A stretch of 64,000 bases of DNA from Paraglaciecola sp. L1A13 (lineage in GTDB: Bacteria; Pseudomonadota; Gammaproteobacteria; Enterobacterales; Alteromonadaceae). The stretch spans positions 806,001 to 870,000 of the forward strand of contig NZ_CP047024.1 in the NCBI RefSeq assembly GCF_009796745.1. The letters run 5' to 3'. The translations under genes and the position numbers were made by a program. The notes beneath the pieces are model-generated. The model ran no database searches. It was not told the DNA's origin and saw only the letters and a program-made list of their open reading frames with translations. Below are positions 36,101-45,326 of this stretch, one piece after another; position 1 is the stretch's first letter, and each line of letters starts with the position of its first letter.

Positions 36101-36684
36101 CCTTCTTTGTCGTCTTCGTGAAGTAAATCAGTCCAATCGCTTAAATGACCAGTAAAGTTGGCTGGATCAATACCGTAGACTTGAAACATTTGCTCGTCCC
36201 AAATAAGCGTTTGCTGCTTAATATTAAATTCCCAAATGCCGATTTTCGCGACAGTGGTGGCGACATTTATGCGATGAATAACGTCGTAGACTTCATTTCC
36301 AGAGGGGGGACGAATATTACTCGGATTGATATTCAATACATAAGACGTATCGGTGCCAAGCCAATTTACCGACTTTACGTTGACCTCTGCAATGACATGG
36401 TCTTCATTTAAGAGTAGGCATTTGAATATTTCATTGAGCTGCTTTTGCTCTTTCGTTTCACTGTAAAATAAATGATCTTTAAACGGATGATTTTTATTAG
36501 GACTAAAATTTTCTAGCAACTGACTGATGTGCATATTTGCCATTTTTTCAGCGCTGTAACCAAATAATGAACAGGCCGCCTGGTTGGCGAATATTACCTG
36601 TTGGTCTTTGCTTATGTGTAAAGTCGCGCTGTTTACCGCTTCTAGTCCACAATAATATGCATCGAGATAGTTAGGTTGAGGCAT
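33151..36684 (-). CDS. Multi-PAS hybrid sensor histidine kinase
   Basis: 1177-aa cytosolic hybrid kinase; no membrane segment or signal peptide is seen. About five PAS domains (roughly 10-120, 140-265, 270-395, 400-525, 535-650), then HisKA with phospho-acceptor His673 in [13 protein letters not shown], HATPase (about 780-900, with DTGIGI and GTGLGLAI), and two receiver domains. REC1 (about 905-1020) keeps the LID phospho-Asp and AKP Lys but has VVHDN in place of the paired acids, so it may be weak. REC2 (about 1055-1175) is canonical with LVEDN, MDCQMP and SKP. No HPt domain or partner regulator is adjacent. A GATGGT-type repeat encodes GDGDGDVDV near 243-251. Confidence 0.93.
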   Translation of the reverse strand: MPQPNYLDAYYCGLEAVNSATLHISKDQQVIFANQAACSLFGYSAEKMANMHISQLLENFSPNKNHPFKDHLFYSETKEQKQLNEIFKCLLLNEDHVIAEVNVKSVNWLGTDTSYVLNINPSNIRPPSGNEVYDVIHRINVATTVAKIGIWEFNIKQQTLIWDEQMFQVYGIDPANFTGHLSDWTDLLHEDDKEGVLACLDQALNNVTKLDIAFRVTTPEGETRHIRAFGRPVRYGDGDGDVDVLKIIGVNYDIGEQQEQQKWLENGLQSNELFIKVLRETDNAVIITDENVKTKWINPGFTRITGYYLEEIVGKNPGLILQGPQTNPQTIAQMGQAVAKRERFNVEILNYRKDGTLLWLKINSHPIYQKGKFSGFIAIQSDITEQKNAEFELLKANSIKNAVLDSAHLLMVSCDAQGRILTCNQTTETVLGYARKALKRDGNIQQFMLKAELERFARDSLNPHHSPLEAFFDGASQGKVDENQWTFITQNGTPLPMEVAVTSIRSQDGQLNGYLLVAKDISQIKLLEKERQRQQDLLKTTGEMAKLGGWELNLSTNQVIWSDQVYRIHELPIGSEVDLDSAMNFYPEDVRPMVQNAINKSIANGQKWDLQVPFITAKNNNIWVRAVGYAEYQHGEPVMLRGAFQDITEMKKAEEHAKEASRAKSEFLANMSHEIRTPINGIVGMNDLLLSTELTKKQRHFAELVHSSSESLLLLINDILDFSKIEAGKLSIEAIGFDLHLLLGNIIDTFASRAQQKGIELIFDLHPDVPQWITSDPGRIRQVLNNLIGNAIKFTHHGEVILRATLHRDKQLKFYVVDTGIGIHEDNQKALFSKFMQVDSSTTRHFGGTGLGLAISKQLSELLGGAVGVESKWQQGSSFWFTIKLEAFSRVIPLDSALFADFAKPVQVLVVHDNTTLNGILQNWLAAQNIIMHHAKNASQALKILRHRHLSDTPIDVALIDTNLSGINGVELTKAIRSNDLFEKLHIILMTPHDWLEAGTSSQLTGAVSYIAKPIKPATLHDAFNSALDTQSTSKPIIAEPTVRLLNKYQQVPHILLVEDNFINQQVVIEMLKKLNCTFEVAENGQEAIHTLEQADKAFDTILMDCQMPIMDGYQASQIIRKNMHENYASTIPIIALTANAMKGDREACLAAGMNAYLSKPIVLADLRAELHQWLRS

Positions 36685-36856
36685 CTATGTTCCGTTTAAA
36701 TCAATGTAATTCAGCTTTTTTTGCTCAACCGAGCAAAACAAAAAAGTACGCGCTCTATATGTATAGAATAAAGTAAATAAAATTTTATACCCAGTTAAAT
36801 AGTAATTGACTATTTGTCGCTTACAATAGCCCATTAATTTTTCTTCGGAGTGGGTA

Positions 36857-37789
36857 TTGCGCCAGTCTTTTGTCACCGCACCAAAATTTGAACTCGCATT
36901 TTTTCATCCTCGTTTTTGGTTAACTTGGATCAGTATTGTTATTCTTTACGCGATTTCTTGGCTGCCATATCGCTTACAAACTTATATCGGCAGGGGACTA
37001 GGAAAGCTGTTGTCTATCCTAGCAAAAAAACGCGTACAGATTGCCAAACGTAATTTAGCGTTGTGTTTTCCTGATTATACCCCAGCTCAGCGCGAGAAAA
37101 TCCTTGCTGCTAATATCGAAAACGCGGGTATGGCGATACTCGAAGCTAGCATGGGATGGTGGTGGCCAACCTGGCGTATCAAAAAAATGGCGCAGTTTGA
37201 AGGTTATGAACACATTGAAGCCATATTGGCTAAAGGTAAAGGCGTACTGGCTTACGCTATACATAATATGAATCTTGAATTTGCTGTGCGCGTGGCAGGT
37301 CTTAAAAATCCATCGGTGGCGTTTTACCGTAAACATAACAACCGTCTAATGGAATACATGCAGTATCACGGGCGAAATCGTTCTAACAAATATATGGTGC
37401 ATAAACGTGATGTACGTGGGCTTATTCAGGCGTTGAATGAGGGGGAGATATGTTTTTACCTGCCAGATCAAGATTATGGACGAGTTAAAAGTGAATTTGT
37501 GCCCTTTTTTGCTGTTCAAGAAACAGCGACCACAACCGGCTCGTTGTTGTTCGCTAAAGAAGCAAATTGTGAAACGGTTTTTCTTGCATCAATTAAAACT
37601 GCCACGGGTTATAAAATAAAAGTCGTTCCGGGACTGGAGAATTTCCCATCTGGTGACGATAAAGAGGATGTTACGCGTATGAATAAAATGATCGAATCTT
37701 TAGTATTAGATGCTCCAGAACAATATCTCTGGATGCATAAGCGCTTTAAAACACGGCCTAATAAAGCTGAACCTTCATTTTATAACTAG
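36857..37789 (+). CDS. lpxL: Lipid A biosynthesis lauroyl acyltransferase
   Basis: 310-aa inner-membrane acyltransferase that adds a secondary laurate to Kdo2-lipid IVA. The opening FELAFFHPRFWLTW resembles E. coli LpxL (HtrB), with one N-terminal hydrophobic anchor (about 18-37). The catalytic H-X4-E motif is HNMNLE near residue 136, followed by FYRKHNN near 156 and the YLPDQDYG motif near 203. TTG start: GGAG lies 6 nt upstream and no ATG fits. LpxL, LpxM and LpxP are close paralogues, so the acyl chain is inferred. Confidence 0.9.
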   Translation: MRQSFVTAPKFELAFFHPRFWLTWISIVILYAISWLPYRLQTYIGRGLGKLLSILAKKRVQIAKRNLALCFPDYTPAQREKILAANIENAGMAILEASMGWWWPTWRIKKMAQFEGYEHIEAILAKGKGVLAYAIHNMNLEFAVRVAGLKNPSVAFYRKHNNRLMEYMQYHGRNRSNKYMVHKRDVRGLIQALNEGEICFYLPDQDYGRVKSEFVPFFAVQETATTTGSLLFAKEANCETVFLASIKTATGYKIKVVPGLENFPSGDDKEDVTRMNKMIESLVLDAPEQYLWMHKRFKTRPNKAEPSFYN

Positions 37790-37851
37790 CAGCCAAGTGA
37801 TTATATATAGCGTACATTAACACTTGTTCGGTAAGAGTTTGAAAGGTAGTA

Positions 37852-38478
37852 ATGATAACAATGAGACACAACCCCAGTGAAACCCAATCCTATGCTTGGT
37901 GGCGCCATACGATCTTGGCGCTAGCATTGATCGTGATTGCGGTTTTTGTGATTGTGCTACAACAAATGAATATTAATGCGCCTATTCCTGAGGGCGGGGA
38001 AGGGCCTAAGTCTGTTTCTCAGAATATGACAGACTTTTATGCTGAATACCGTTTGTCATCTCGTCATCCACGTGAAGAAAACATCGGTGATTTTGTTAAT
38101 GAAGTCAATATATCCGATATACCATTAGCAGAGCGCTTGCAGAAGATGGAAAGCTTGCAAAAACCGCTGCCGTCTAATTGGGTCGGAGAATATAAACACC
38201 GATCTTTCAAAGCGGGCTCAACACTACGTAACAGCATTATTAGCTTTGCTCAGTCAGAGGGATTACAGGTCATTTGGGAGCTTAATCGTGACTTTATCAT
38301 TAAGCACGGTTTTCAAATTGATAATTCTATCGTAGGGAGTTTAGATGAGATTGCCCGTGCTATAGACAGCAATTTCGATGGCACGGTCAAAACCTATGTG
38401 TGTCCCAAACAGCGATCGCTAGTGATCACAGCAGTGAACAGCCAATACTTAAAAGACAACTGCAAAGAAGTGCGTTAG
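37852..38478 (+). CDS. Single-pass membrane protein with TcpQ-like C-terminal domain
   Basis: 208-aa protein with an N-terminal membrane helix (about residues 18-38) and a periplasmic part. The C-terminal half (SFKAGSTLRNSIISFAQSEG near 120-139, then ITAVNSQ near the end) fits the TcpQ/toxin-coregulated-pilus-Q C-terminal domain, a secretin-associated STN-like fold. No pilus or secretin genes are adjacent; it lies between lpxL and the convergent glnE. AAGGTAG lies 5 nt before the ATG. Family call is moderate and the role unknown. Confidence 0.68.
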   Translation: MITMRHNPSETQSYAWWRHTILALALIVIAVFVIVLQQMNINAPIPEGGEGPKSVSQNMTDFYAEYRLSSRHPREENIGDFVNEVNISDIPLAERLQKMESLQKPLPSNWVGEYKHRSFKAGSTLRNSIISFAQSEGLQVIWELNRDFIIKHGFQIDNSIVGSLDEIARAIDSNFDGTVKTYVCPKQRSLVITAVNSQYLKDNCKEVR

Positions 38479-38519
38479 TTCACTGGGTAACGTGAAAAAT
38501 CTTTGTAATATCCTTCAGT

Positions 38520-41414
38520 TTAAACCTCAAATATCTGCTGCCAAATGCGCTTAACTCCGTCTCTTAACGATTGGAATGCACTACTATCAGCCACTTCAGC
38601 TGTCTGTTGTAGGACTAACCTATGATTGGTGTTTCGATAGGTTAAGTAGGCGTCATTCAAGATTTGCGCATCTTCAGCGCTAAGTAATTCACTTGAGTGA
38701 AGTTGTTGCAATATTCTTACATTGTCAGGCCATTTTGTTAAAGCTGGAACATCGCAAGAATAGGCGAGTACAAAATATTGAACGATAAATTCGATATCGG
38801 CAATACCGCCAGCGTCTTGTTTTAAATCGAACCCATCTTTTGTATTGGAGCCCAAGTGCTGGCGCATTTTTTCGCGCATGTCTGCCACTTCTTCTCGCAA
38901 AGCAACAAGATCTCGTGTTTTTGCTAGAATTTGATGGCGTACATTATGAAATTGCTGAGCTAGCTGTGTACTACCAACAATAAAACGTGCCCGCGTTAAC
39001 GCTTGATGCTCCCAAGTCCAAGCCGTTTGATTTTGATAGTCGCTAAAGCTATTTATATGACAAACCAATAGCCCAGCATTGCCAGATGGGCGTAATCGCA
39101 TATCGACTTCATATAATTGGCCTGATGGCATTTTGGTATTAAATAGATGCAATATGCGTTGGGATAATTTGAGATAAAATAATCCAGAATCTATCGCCTT
39201 AGGGCCATTGGTTGGTGCTCGGCTATTACAGTTATGCAAAAAGACTAAATCAAGATCTGAGCCATAACCCAGTTCGTAGCCGCCTAGCTTGCCATAGCCA
39301 ATGACGGCAAAGCCGCGACTTAGTATCTCATGTTGATCGTCAAGTAGATCGGTGCCATCAGGCTCACCGTACTTTTCAGCCATTTGTTGCCAAGCTAAAT
39401 TTACCACTTGGCGAATGATACTTTGTGCAAGGTAGGTTAAATGGTCACTCACCTTCATCACAGGTAGCACACCGGTTATATCGGCCGCTGCAATTTTGAG
39501 TTGTTGGCACAGTTTGAACTGGCGCAATGCTTCCATTTGCTGCTCTAAATCGGTTTCATCCACACGCAACATCGCTAGCCGAAGCTCTGCATCATATTCA
39601 GTGAGTTCAGTTGGGTTAACCAGTTGTGCAGGGTTAAGTAGTTCGTCTAGTAATAACGGAAAGCGGCTAATCTGATCGGTCACCCAAGGACTCGATGCAC
39701 AAAGACTTACGAGCTGTTTTAGTGCCCCTTGATTTTCAAATAATAAATCTAAGTAAGCGGTGCGACCGTAAATGGCACGAAAGACCTGTAAACATCGATT
39801 CAGACTTTCGCTTGCGGTATCTGGTGCTTGTTGCAAAATCACTAGCAGCAACTGAGGAATAAGTTTATTCAGTATGTTTTCGCCGCGCTGGCCGATACGA
39901 CTGGTACTTAGGCTGTCGCTAAACGTAATGAGTGCCTGACTAAAAATATCAGCCTGTTCCTTTGATAGCCAATGCTCTAATATCGTTTCGCGCTCTTCGG
40001 GTAACAGTTCAAGTTGCCATAAATCCTCAAGGGGAGATAATGCTTCTTCGTCTTTTTGTAGCTCTGGTGCCGCATCTTCGCCGATAAGCAATAAAAACTG
40101 TTCATGGATAATATCCATATGGATATTCAGCTGATCCATGAATTGTGCATAATCAGTTAGTCCCAAAATGGCAACTAAACGCTGTTTATCAATAGTATTG
40201 TCAGGCAGCACTTGGGTCTGTTTATCATCGAACTGTTGCAAGCAATGTTCTACTTTACGTAACCAAAGATAACTGCCACGGAGCGCGGTTACGTCTTCAG
40301 TGGGGAGTATTTCCATTTCGTTAAGCAAAGCTAAATTGTAAAGAAGGCCTTGCTCTTGCAAGGCGGGCTCTCTTCCTCCTCGAATCAACTGCAAGCTTTG
40401 CACAACAAACTCTGCTTCGCGAATGCCGCCTTGGCCTAATTTAATATTGTCGCTCAGCTGACGTCTGCGTACTTCTTTATTTATCATTGCTTTCATCTTG
40501 CGCAGCGAATCTAGCGCACCGTAATCTAAATAACGGCGATAAATAAACGGCCGTAAAACATCAGCTATTTCAGGGTAGTAGTTGTCATCAGGGTTAAGTA
40601 CTCGGCCCTTAACCATGGCGTAACGCTCCCATTCACGACCTTGTTCTTGGTAATAGTCTTCCATTGCAGCAAAGTGCATGACCAATGGGCCGCTTTCACC
40701 GAAGGGACGAAGGCGCATGTCAACGCGATAGACTTGACCATCAGCGGTTATCTGATGCAAGGCGTTAATCAGTTTTTGCGCCAGTTTGGTAAAAAACTGC
40801 TGATGTTCAATAGACTTGCGTCCACCCTCGGTCATACCTTGCTCGGGATAAGTAAAAATCAAATCTATATCGGACGAAAAGTTAAGCTCGCGACCGCCTA
40901 ATTTACCCATGCCTATAATGTACATAGGTTGCTCGCCTAGCTCACCCATAGGCAAACCAAAACGCTTGGCTAATTCATTTTTTAGCCACTGACTGGCCTG
41001 TACTATAAGTGCTTGGGATAGCGCAGATACCTGAGCTAATGAAGTCTCGATAAGTTGTTGGTTGGTTAAATCAAGCCAAGCAATATGTGCCATATGTAAA
41101 TGTCGAAAAAGGCGTAATTCTTTTAATAATTGCTCTTCACTCGTTACGTCAGATAAGGTATCAGTCAATAGAGCTTCAAAATCTGGAGGCGCATTTTTTT
41201 GAGCTAACAGTGTCATTAATCGAGGAACAAAATGCGGATGCTGGATGCATTGCCTAGCAATAAAGTCGCTTAAAGCGAAGACCTGACAAAATGGATCTTT
41301 GTGTGTCTGCCACTGACTATCAAAATTTGCATGTTCGGATAATTCTTGCCAATGGCGTTCAGCTACGGCGATTAATTCTGAAGATAAACTCTGAGAAACT
41401 GGAAACTGCTGCAT
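38520..41414 (-). CDS. glnE: Bifunctional glutamine synthetase adenylyltransferase/deadenylase
   Basis: 964-aa cytosolic enzyme that attaches and removes AMP from glutamine synthetase in response to PII state and glutamine. Two nucleotidyltransferase halves are clear: GMGKLGGRELNFSSDIDLIF near residue 170 (deadenylylation half) and GYGKLGGYELGYGSDLDLVF near 695 (adenylylation half). E. coli GlnE is 946 aa, so full length. It is its own transcription unit, convergent with the TcpQ-like gene. Confidence 0.95.
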   Translation of the reverse strand: MQQFPVSQSLSSELIAVAERHWQELSEHANFDSQWQTHKDPFCQVFALSDFIARQCIQHPHFVPRLMTLLAQKNAPPDFEALLTDTLSDVTSEEQLLKELRLFRHLHMAHIAWLDLTNQQLIETSLAQVSALSQALIVQASQWLKNELAKRFGLPMGELGEQPMYIIGMGKLGGRELNFSSDIDLIFTYPEQGMTEGGRKSIEHQQFFTKLAQKLINALHQITADGQVYRVDMRLRPFGESGPLVMHFAAMEDYYQEQGREWERYAMVKGRVLNPDDNYYPEIADVLRPFIYRRYLDYGALDSLRKMKAMINKEVRRRQLSDNIKLGQGGIREAEFVVQSLQLIRGGREPALQEQGLLYNLALLNEMEILPTEDVTALRGSYLWLRKVEHCLQQFDDKQTQVLPDNTIDKQRLVAILGLTDYAQFMDQLNIHMDIIHEQFLLLIGEDAAPELQKDEEALSPLEDLWQLELLPEERETILEHWLSKEQADIFSQALITFSDSLSTSRIGQRGENILNKLIPQLLLVILQQAPDTASESLNRCLQVFRAIYGRTAYLDLLFENQGALKQLVSLCASSPWVTDQISRFPLLLDELLNPAQLVNPTELTEYDAELRLAMLRVDETDLEQQMEALRQFKLCQQLKIAAADITGVLPVMKVSDHLTYLAQSIIRQVVNLAWQQMAEKYGEPDGTDLLDDQHEILSRGFAVIGYGKLGGYELGYGSDLDLVFLHNCNSRAPTNGPKAIDSGLFYLKLSQRILHLFNTKMPSGQLYEVDMRLRPSGNAGLLVCHINSFSDYQNQTAWTWEHQALTRARFIVGSTQLAQQFHNVRHQILAKTRDLVALREEVADMREKMRQHLGSNTKDGFDLKQDAGGIADIEFIVQYFVLAYSCDVPALTKWPDNVRILQQLHSSELLSAEDAQILNDAYLTYRNTNHRLVLQQTAEVADSSAFQSLRDGVKRIWQQIFEV

Positions 41415-41464
41415 AAAAATGACCTATTAGGGGCAAGCAGTGGCCTACTTGCTTCGTTGAATAT

Positions 41465-41824
41465 CTAAGTCGTGATGGTATTATATTCGTATTCAGTGAC
41501 TGTGATTTTGGGCACGATTTGAATATGGAATGGGCAATCTAATTCGCCATCAACTAGCTGTATTTTCTTTTTCTTCGTTAATTTTTTCACCCATATTTCC
41601 ATTTTAAGCGCTTCTGAGTGGCTGGCCAAAGACACGCTATAAATCATGATTAATGGGCCTTTTCCACGTAAGGCTTTAGCACACAAGGGACCGCTATTTT
41701 GATGCTGGGCAAATCGTTTGACCAAGTCTTTGCATATCCCAGTGTAATAATGCTGATACTTGTTTTCTATAATGTATAAAAACCATTGTTGCACTGATGA
41801 AGACTCTACTAAGTGTAATGCCAA
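41465..41824 (-). CDS. GIY-YIG nuclease family protein
   Basis: 119-aa protein whose first half is a GIY-YIG domain: WFLYIIENKYQHYYTGICKD near residues 14-33 supplies the paired aromatic motifs, then Arg in LVKRFAQH and a conserved Glu in EALKMEIWVKKL. Standalone UPF0213/YhbQ-like proteins of this size have poorly defined roles in DNA repair. The C-terminal 35 residues extend past the domain. Start is uncertain: TTG at 41824, or GTG at 41794 that would begin directly before WFLY; neither has a strong ribosome site. It follows glnE upstream by 50 nt on the same strand. Confidence 0.82.
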   Translation of the reverse strand: MALHLVESSSVQQWFLYIIENKYQHYYTGICKDLVKRFAQHQNSGPLCAKALRGKGPLIMIYSVSLASHSEALKMEIWVKKLTKKKKIQLVDGELDCPFHIQIVPKITVTEYEYNTITT

Positions 41825-41902
41825 AAGGCAGTTAATTATTCAGTGTACAAGTGTTCGCTCAAATATTACTATTATCACGTCACTCAATATTAAGGCTCTT
41901 AA

Positions 41903-42553
41903 ATGCAAGAACAGGTTCCATCACTCGCTGACATAAAACCCTACACGATCGTCGAAGAATGGCTCAACGCATTAAGTCACGGCATTGGGTGTATTGCATC
42001 TGTGGTAGGGTTAGTTTTTTTGCTATCAAGAGCCGCGGATACGTTAGCGCAAGTCGCTTCGATTATCTATGGCGTGTCGATGATAGCGATGTTTTTGTCG
42101 TCAACTTTGTATCATGCCTTCACAAATCCTAACATCAAGTCCGTGCTTAAGGTCATAGACCATAGCGCAATATACTTATTGATAGCGGGCACGTACACAC
42201 CGTTTATGCTTTTGGCGGTAGGAGGCTGGGTAGGTGTCATCGGTATTTCACTGGTTTGGGCGTTGGCTATTATAGGTGTTGGCTTCAAATGTTTAGCGGC
42301 AGGGCGTTTTCCAAAAATTTCGCTGATGACCTATTTACTTATGGGGTGGTTGGCTATTTTCTTTATCTACCCTTTGTATATGTCATTGGCAAGTGAAGGT
42401 CTATGGCTGCTGGTAGCGGGGGGGCTTTGTTATACTGTAGGCGTTATCTTTTATGTAGCGAAAAAAATTCGCTATACCCATCCTATCTGGCACTTATTTG
42501 TAACCGCAGGGTGTATTTGTCACTTTTTTTCTATCTATTACTACGTCGTATAA
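41903..42553 (+). CDS. Hemolysin III (TrhA/YqfA) family membrane protein
   Basis: 216-aa inner-membrane protein with seven hydrophobic segments, of the PAQR-related hemolysin III family. Conserved polar residues are seen in ALSHGIG near residue 24, STLYHAF near 70, KVIDHSAIYLLIAGTYTP near 88, and HPIWHLFVTAGCICHFF near the end; the His/Asp set is thought to bind zinc. Family members affect membrane lipid homeostasis; true haemolysis is doubtful. It starts a plus-strand run leading to the ATPase gene. Confidence 0.92.
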   Translation: MQEQVPSLADIKPYTIVEEWLNALSHGIGCIASVVGLVFLLSRAADTLAQVASIIYGVSMIAMFLSSTLYHAFTNPNIKSVLKVIDHSAIYLLIAGTYTPFMLLAVGGWVGVIGISLVWALAIIGVGFKCLAAGRFPKISLMTYLLMGWLAIFFIYPLYMSLASEGLWLLVAGGLCYTVGVIFYVAKKIRYTHPIWHLFVTAGCICHFFSIYYYVV

Positions 42554-42717
42554 CGGCATTGAATATCCCCAGCTCTATGCTGGGCAGTTGTCGTTGGCCA
42601 CCACAGGGTTAATTATTGTGTGCCTTTATCTCCTTAGACATTGCTATATATAACCCTGATGGCTTAAGCTAGAACAATATTTGCTTGTGCGATTTGCCCA
42701 ATGGACTCTGCGTTTTT

Positions 42718-43785
42718 ATGTACGAAAATTATTACGGATTAACTTCTAAACCTTTTCAATTGACTCCCGATCCGAGTTTTTTCTTTGCCAGTAAATGGCA
42801 TAAGCGAGCTATGTCCTATTTGCAATATGGCCTCTCTCAAGCAGAAGGTTTTATTGTTATCACTGGCGATATTGGTACCGGTAAAACGACCATTGCCAAT
42901 AGTCTGCTTGACGCTATGGAAGCAGGCATAGTTGCAGCGCAAATTGTGACGCCAAAATTGACGCCAGATGAACTGGTTAAAATGGTTGCCAATAAGTTTG
43001 AAATCCCCGTTAAAGGCAGTACCAAGGCCGATATTTTAGCTGACTTGGAAACATTTTTAACCCAATTACATCAACAAGGCAAGCGAGCATTGTTACTGGT
43101 AGATGAAGCGCAAAATTTGCCTTTGGAAACCATAGAAGAGTTACGTATGTTGTCGAACTTTCAAAAAGGAGGAAAACCCTTATTGCAAAGTTTTTTGTTA
43201 GGCCAAGAAGAGCTACAACCCATACTGCGTGCGCCAAATATGGAGCAGTTTCGCCAACGGATCGTGGCATCCTGTCATTTAGCCCCACTAACTGAAGCTG
43301 AGTCTCAAGCGTATATCGAATATCGCATGCATCAAGCGGGTTATACTGGCAGTACGCTTTTTTCTAGCGATGCTTACGACAAAATATATGTATTTACCCG
43401 TGGTGTCCCGCGTAAAATAAATACCCTGATGGATCGCATATTATTATATGGATTCCTTGAAGAGCTAGAAACCTTCGATGAAGATGCCGTTGAGCTGGTG
43501 GTAAAAGAAGTAGCGGATGAAATGTTTTTACCTGAGGAAAAAGTGACTGTCGAAGAAGCAGCTCCCCAGGTACAAGTTGCTGAACAACCCACAAGCCCGA
43601 CAGAAACAACTGACGGCGCTACGACTCCATTAGTTAAAGACGTTACATATTATAAAACCATGTTAACAGAGCTAACAGATGCATTAGACGATGCCATAGA
43701 TCATAAAATAAAATTGACGCGCTACATTGATAAATTGCTCAAAAAGAAATACAAAACCTATGTTCGATTAAAATCTGACGACTAA
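42718..43785 (+). CDS. AAA ATPase, XrtA/PEP-CTERM-system-associated (TIGR03015-like) or ExeA-like
   Basis: 355-aa ATPase of the ExeA/GspA superfamily. MYENYYGLTSKPFQLTPDP at the N-terminus, Walker A TGDIGTGKTT near residue 51, Walker B LLLVDEAQNLP near 125 and sensor region GVPRKINTLMDR near 226 are intact. The opening resembles the ATPase associated with exosortase A loci. The last 80 residues are Glu/Val/Thr-rich, then a Lys-rich helix (about 300-355). ATG 42718 chosen as it matches the family start; an upstream TTG at 42685 is unlikely. No exosortase or EPS genes flank it, so an MshM/ExeA-type secretion role is the main alternative. Confidence 0.82.
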   Translation: MYENYYGLTSKPFQLTPDPSFFFASKWHKRAMSYLQYGLSQAEGFIVITGDIGTGKTTIANSLLDAMEAGIVAAQIVTPKLTPDELVKMVANKFEIPVKGSTKADILADLETFLTQLHQQGKRALLLVDEAQNLPLETIEELRMLSNFQKGGKPLLQSFLLGQEELQPILRAPNMEQFRQRIVASCHLAPLTEAESQAYIEYRMHQAGYTGSTLFSSDAYDKIYVFTRGVPRKINTLMDRILLYGFLEELETFDEDAVELVVKEVADEMFLPEEKVTVEEAAPQVQVAEQPTSPTETTDGATTPLVKDVTYYKTMLTELTDALDDAIDHKIKLTRYIDKLLKKKYKTYVRLKSDD

Positions 43786-43995
43786 ATAAAGTTGTTAGGA
43801 CCATAAATATCTAGTTAAAAGTGTCTTAAGGAACTATTAGCGACGCTAAGTTGTTAATATTTAGTAAAAAAAGATGAATTTGAACTTAAAGGGTATTATA
43901 TTATCCATATATAGAGATAAACTTGTTTCTTGTCGCTGAAGGTTAACTTTTTAACCGTTCGGCCGATACAAGACAAAATCGTGGAGGATAATATT

Positions 43996-44166
43996 ATGAG
44001 ACGCGACACGTATGACCGAAAGCCTGAACACGATGCATCAGGTGTTTACCAAGCCCTAAAAGATCGCCGTAAAGCGTATTACCACGGTAAATATAATCGT
44101 GAAGTTTTTTCAGTTGTTTTATTGCTGGCATGTATCGGCATGTTCTTATTGCGCACCGGAATCTAA
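43996..44166 (+). CDS. Small single-pass membrane protein, unrecognised
   Basis: 56-aa protein: a charged, Arg/Lys/Tyr-rich N-terminal half (MRRDTYDRKPEHDASG at 1-16) and one C-terminal transmembrane helix (VFSVVLLLACIGMFLL near residues 36-51). GGAGG lies 8 nt before ATG 43996, a strong ribosome site, so translation is likely; the longer frame from 43930 is not supported. N-in orientation is favoured by the positive charge. Function unknown. Leader region upstream is AT-rich. Confidence 0.7.
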   Translation: MRRDTYDRKPEHDASGVYQALKDRRKAYYHGKYNREVFSVVLLLACIGMFLLRTGI

Positions 44167-44333
44167 ATTCAATCTAGCACCTACCTGTATTTGTCTACAC
44201 GTTCTGGTTGGCAAGGTAGCCGTTAGATTGAACTATCTAATAAATCATCATTAGATGTTTTTAACCCTGTTGTTTTATTTGTTTTAATAACAGTTTACAT
44301 TCAATTTTTTGTATAAGCTTATATCGCTCCAAA

Positions 44334-45185
44334 CTAAATTTCCCCTAGTCGAGACTTAATAAACTCCGCTAACTTTTCACTTGCTTGCCAATATCGTTGT
44401 GCTTGATTAAACAGCGCAATTCGAATTTTTCCTAAGTCTGGCAACATCTCATGACGAATGATATTCAGCTCTTTGGGCACACTGCTTCTGGCAAGTGCAG
44501 TAATGCCTAAGCCTTGATTGATTGCAGCGGTAATACCAGCTAAATCAGCGTTGGTATAGGTTATCCGCCATTGAGTCGTCTGCTGTTTTAATGCTTGGAT
44601 CACTCGGCTTCGATACATGCATCCGTCCGGTGCGAGTACCAAACTCAATGTGTTGCTTACAAAATTTTGATTTTTACTGCCCACCCACACCAAATCGTCA
44701 TCAAGGAGTAGTTCTCCCTCTAGCGGTTGATTATGCGGGATCAACGCCATAATCAAATCGAATTCTTGACGTAAATTCTCACTTAAAAGTGATTTACTTA
44801 ATGCAGAGGTGACTTCTAAGGATACATCTGGGTACAACTTGCTGAATTCACCCACTATGCCGGGCAGTAAAGTCGTTGCAAACTCGCTGGGGATCCCCAA
44901 GCGTAATCTGCCGCGAATAGAGGCAGGTTCAAACTGACGAAAAACATCATCATTGATGACTAACATGGCCTTAGCTTGATGATATAAACCAAGGCCGTCG
45001 TGGTTCACTTCATGCCTTTGCCCCGCCTTGCTGAAAAGACGCTTATTTAATTGGGTTTCCAGACGTTTTATTTGCAAGCTAATCGCCGGCTGAGAACGTC
45101 CAAGATACTCACCTGCTTTAGCGTACCCCCCTAGGTCTACCACAGTGACAAAGGTGCGTAGGTTGTCTAGAGATAGTTGCTTCAT
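44334..45185 (-). CDS. LysR-family transcriptional regulator (LrhA/HexA-like)
   Basis: 283-aa regulator: N-terminal winged helix (LDNLRTFVTVVDLGGYAKAG near residues 6-25, then SQPAISLQIKRLE) and effector domain with GIPSEFATTLLPGIV near 95 and AINQGLGITALARSSVP near 229. Its style is nearer LrhA/HexA than GcvA. It diverges from gcvT across 141 nt, so control of gcvTHP is possible but GcvA normally lies elsewhere. AAGG lies 8 nt before the ATG. Confidence 0.9.
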   Translation of the reverse strand: MKQLSLDNLRTFVTVVDLGGYAKAGEYLGRSQPAISLQIKRLETQLNKRLFSKAGQRHEVNHDGLGLYHQAKAMLVINDDVFRQFEPASIRGRLRLGIPSEFATTLLPGIVGEFSKLYPDVSLEVTSALSKSLLSENLRQEFDLIMALIPHNQPLEGELLLDDDLVWVGSKNQNFVSNTLSLVLAPDGCMYRSRVIQALKQQTTQWRITYTNADLAGITAAINQGLGITALARSSVPKELNIIRHEMLPDLGKIRIALFNQAQRYWQASEKLAEFIKSRLGEI

Positions 45186-45326
45186 AATTAGCCTTATAGA
45201 TTAAGTAATCTGATGAAACTTATTCTATAGATAAGTATTGTTAATGTAAGCATTAATATTTCCAATTTGTTGTGAGTTATTTGCCTGCCTATACTGGCAC
45301 AACGTTAATTTAATAAGATAAGTCAC

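Noticed and set aside
45186..45326. Glycine riboswitch ahead of gcvT
   Set aside because: The 141-nt leader has no tandem aptamer-like stems and is too short for a typical tandem glycine riboswitch.
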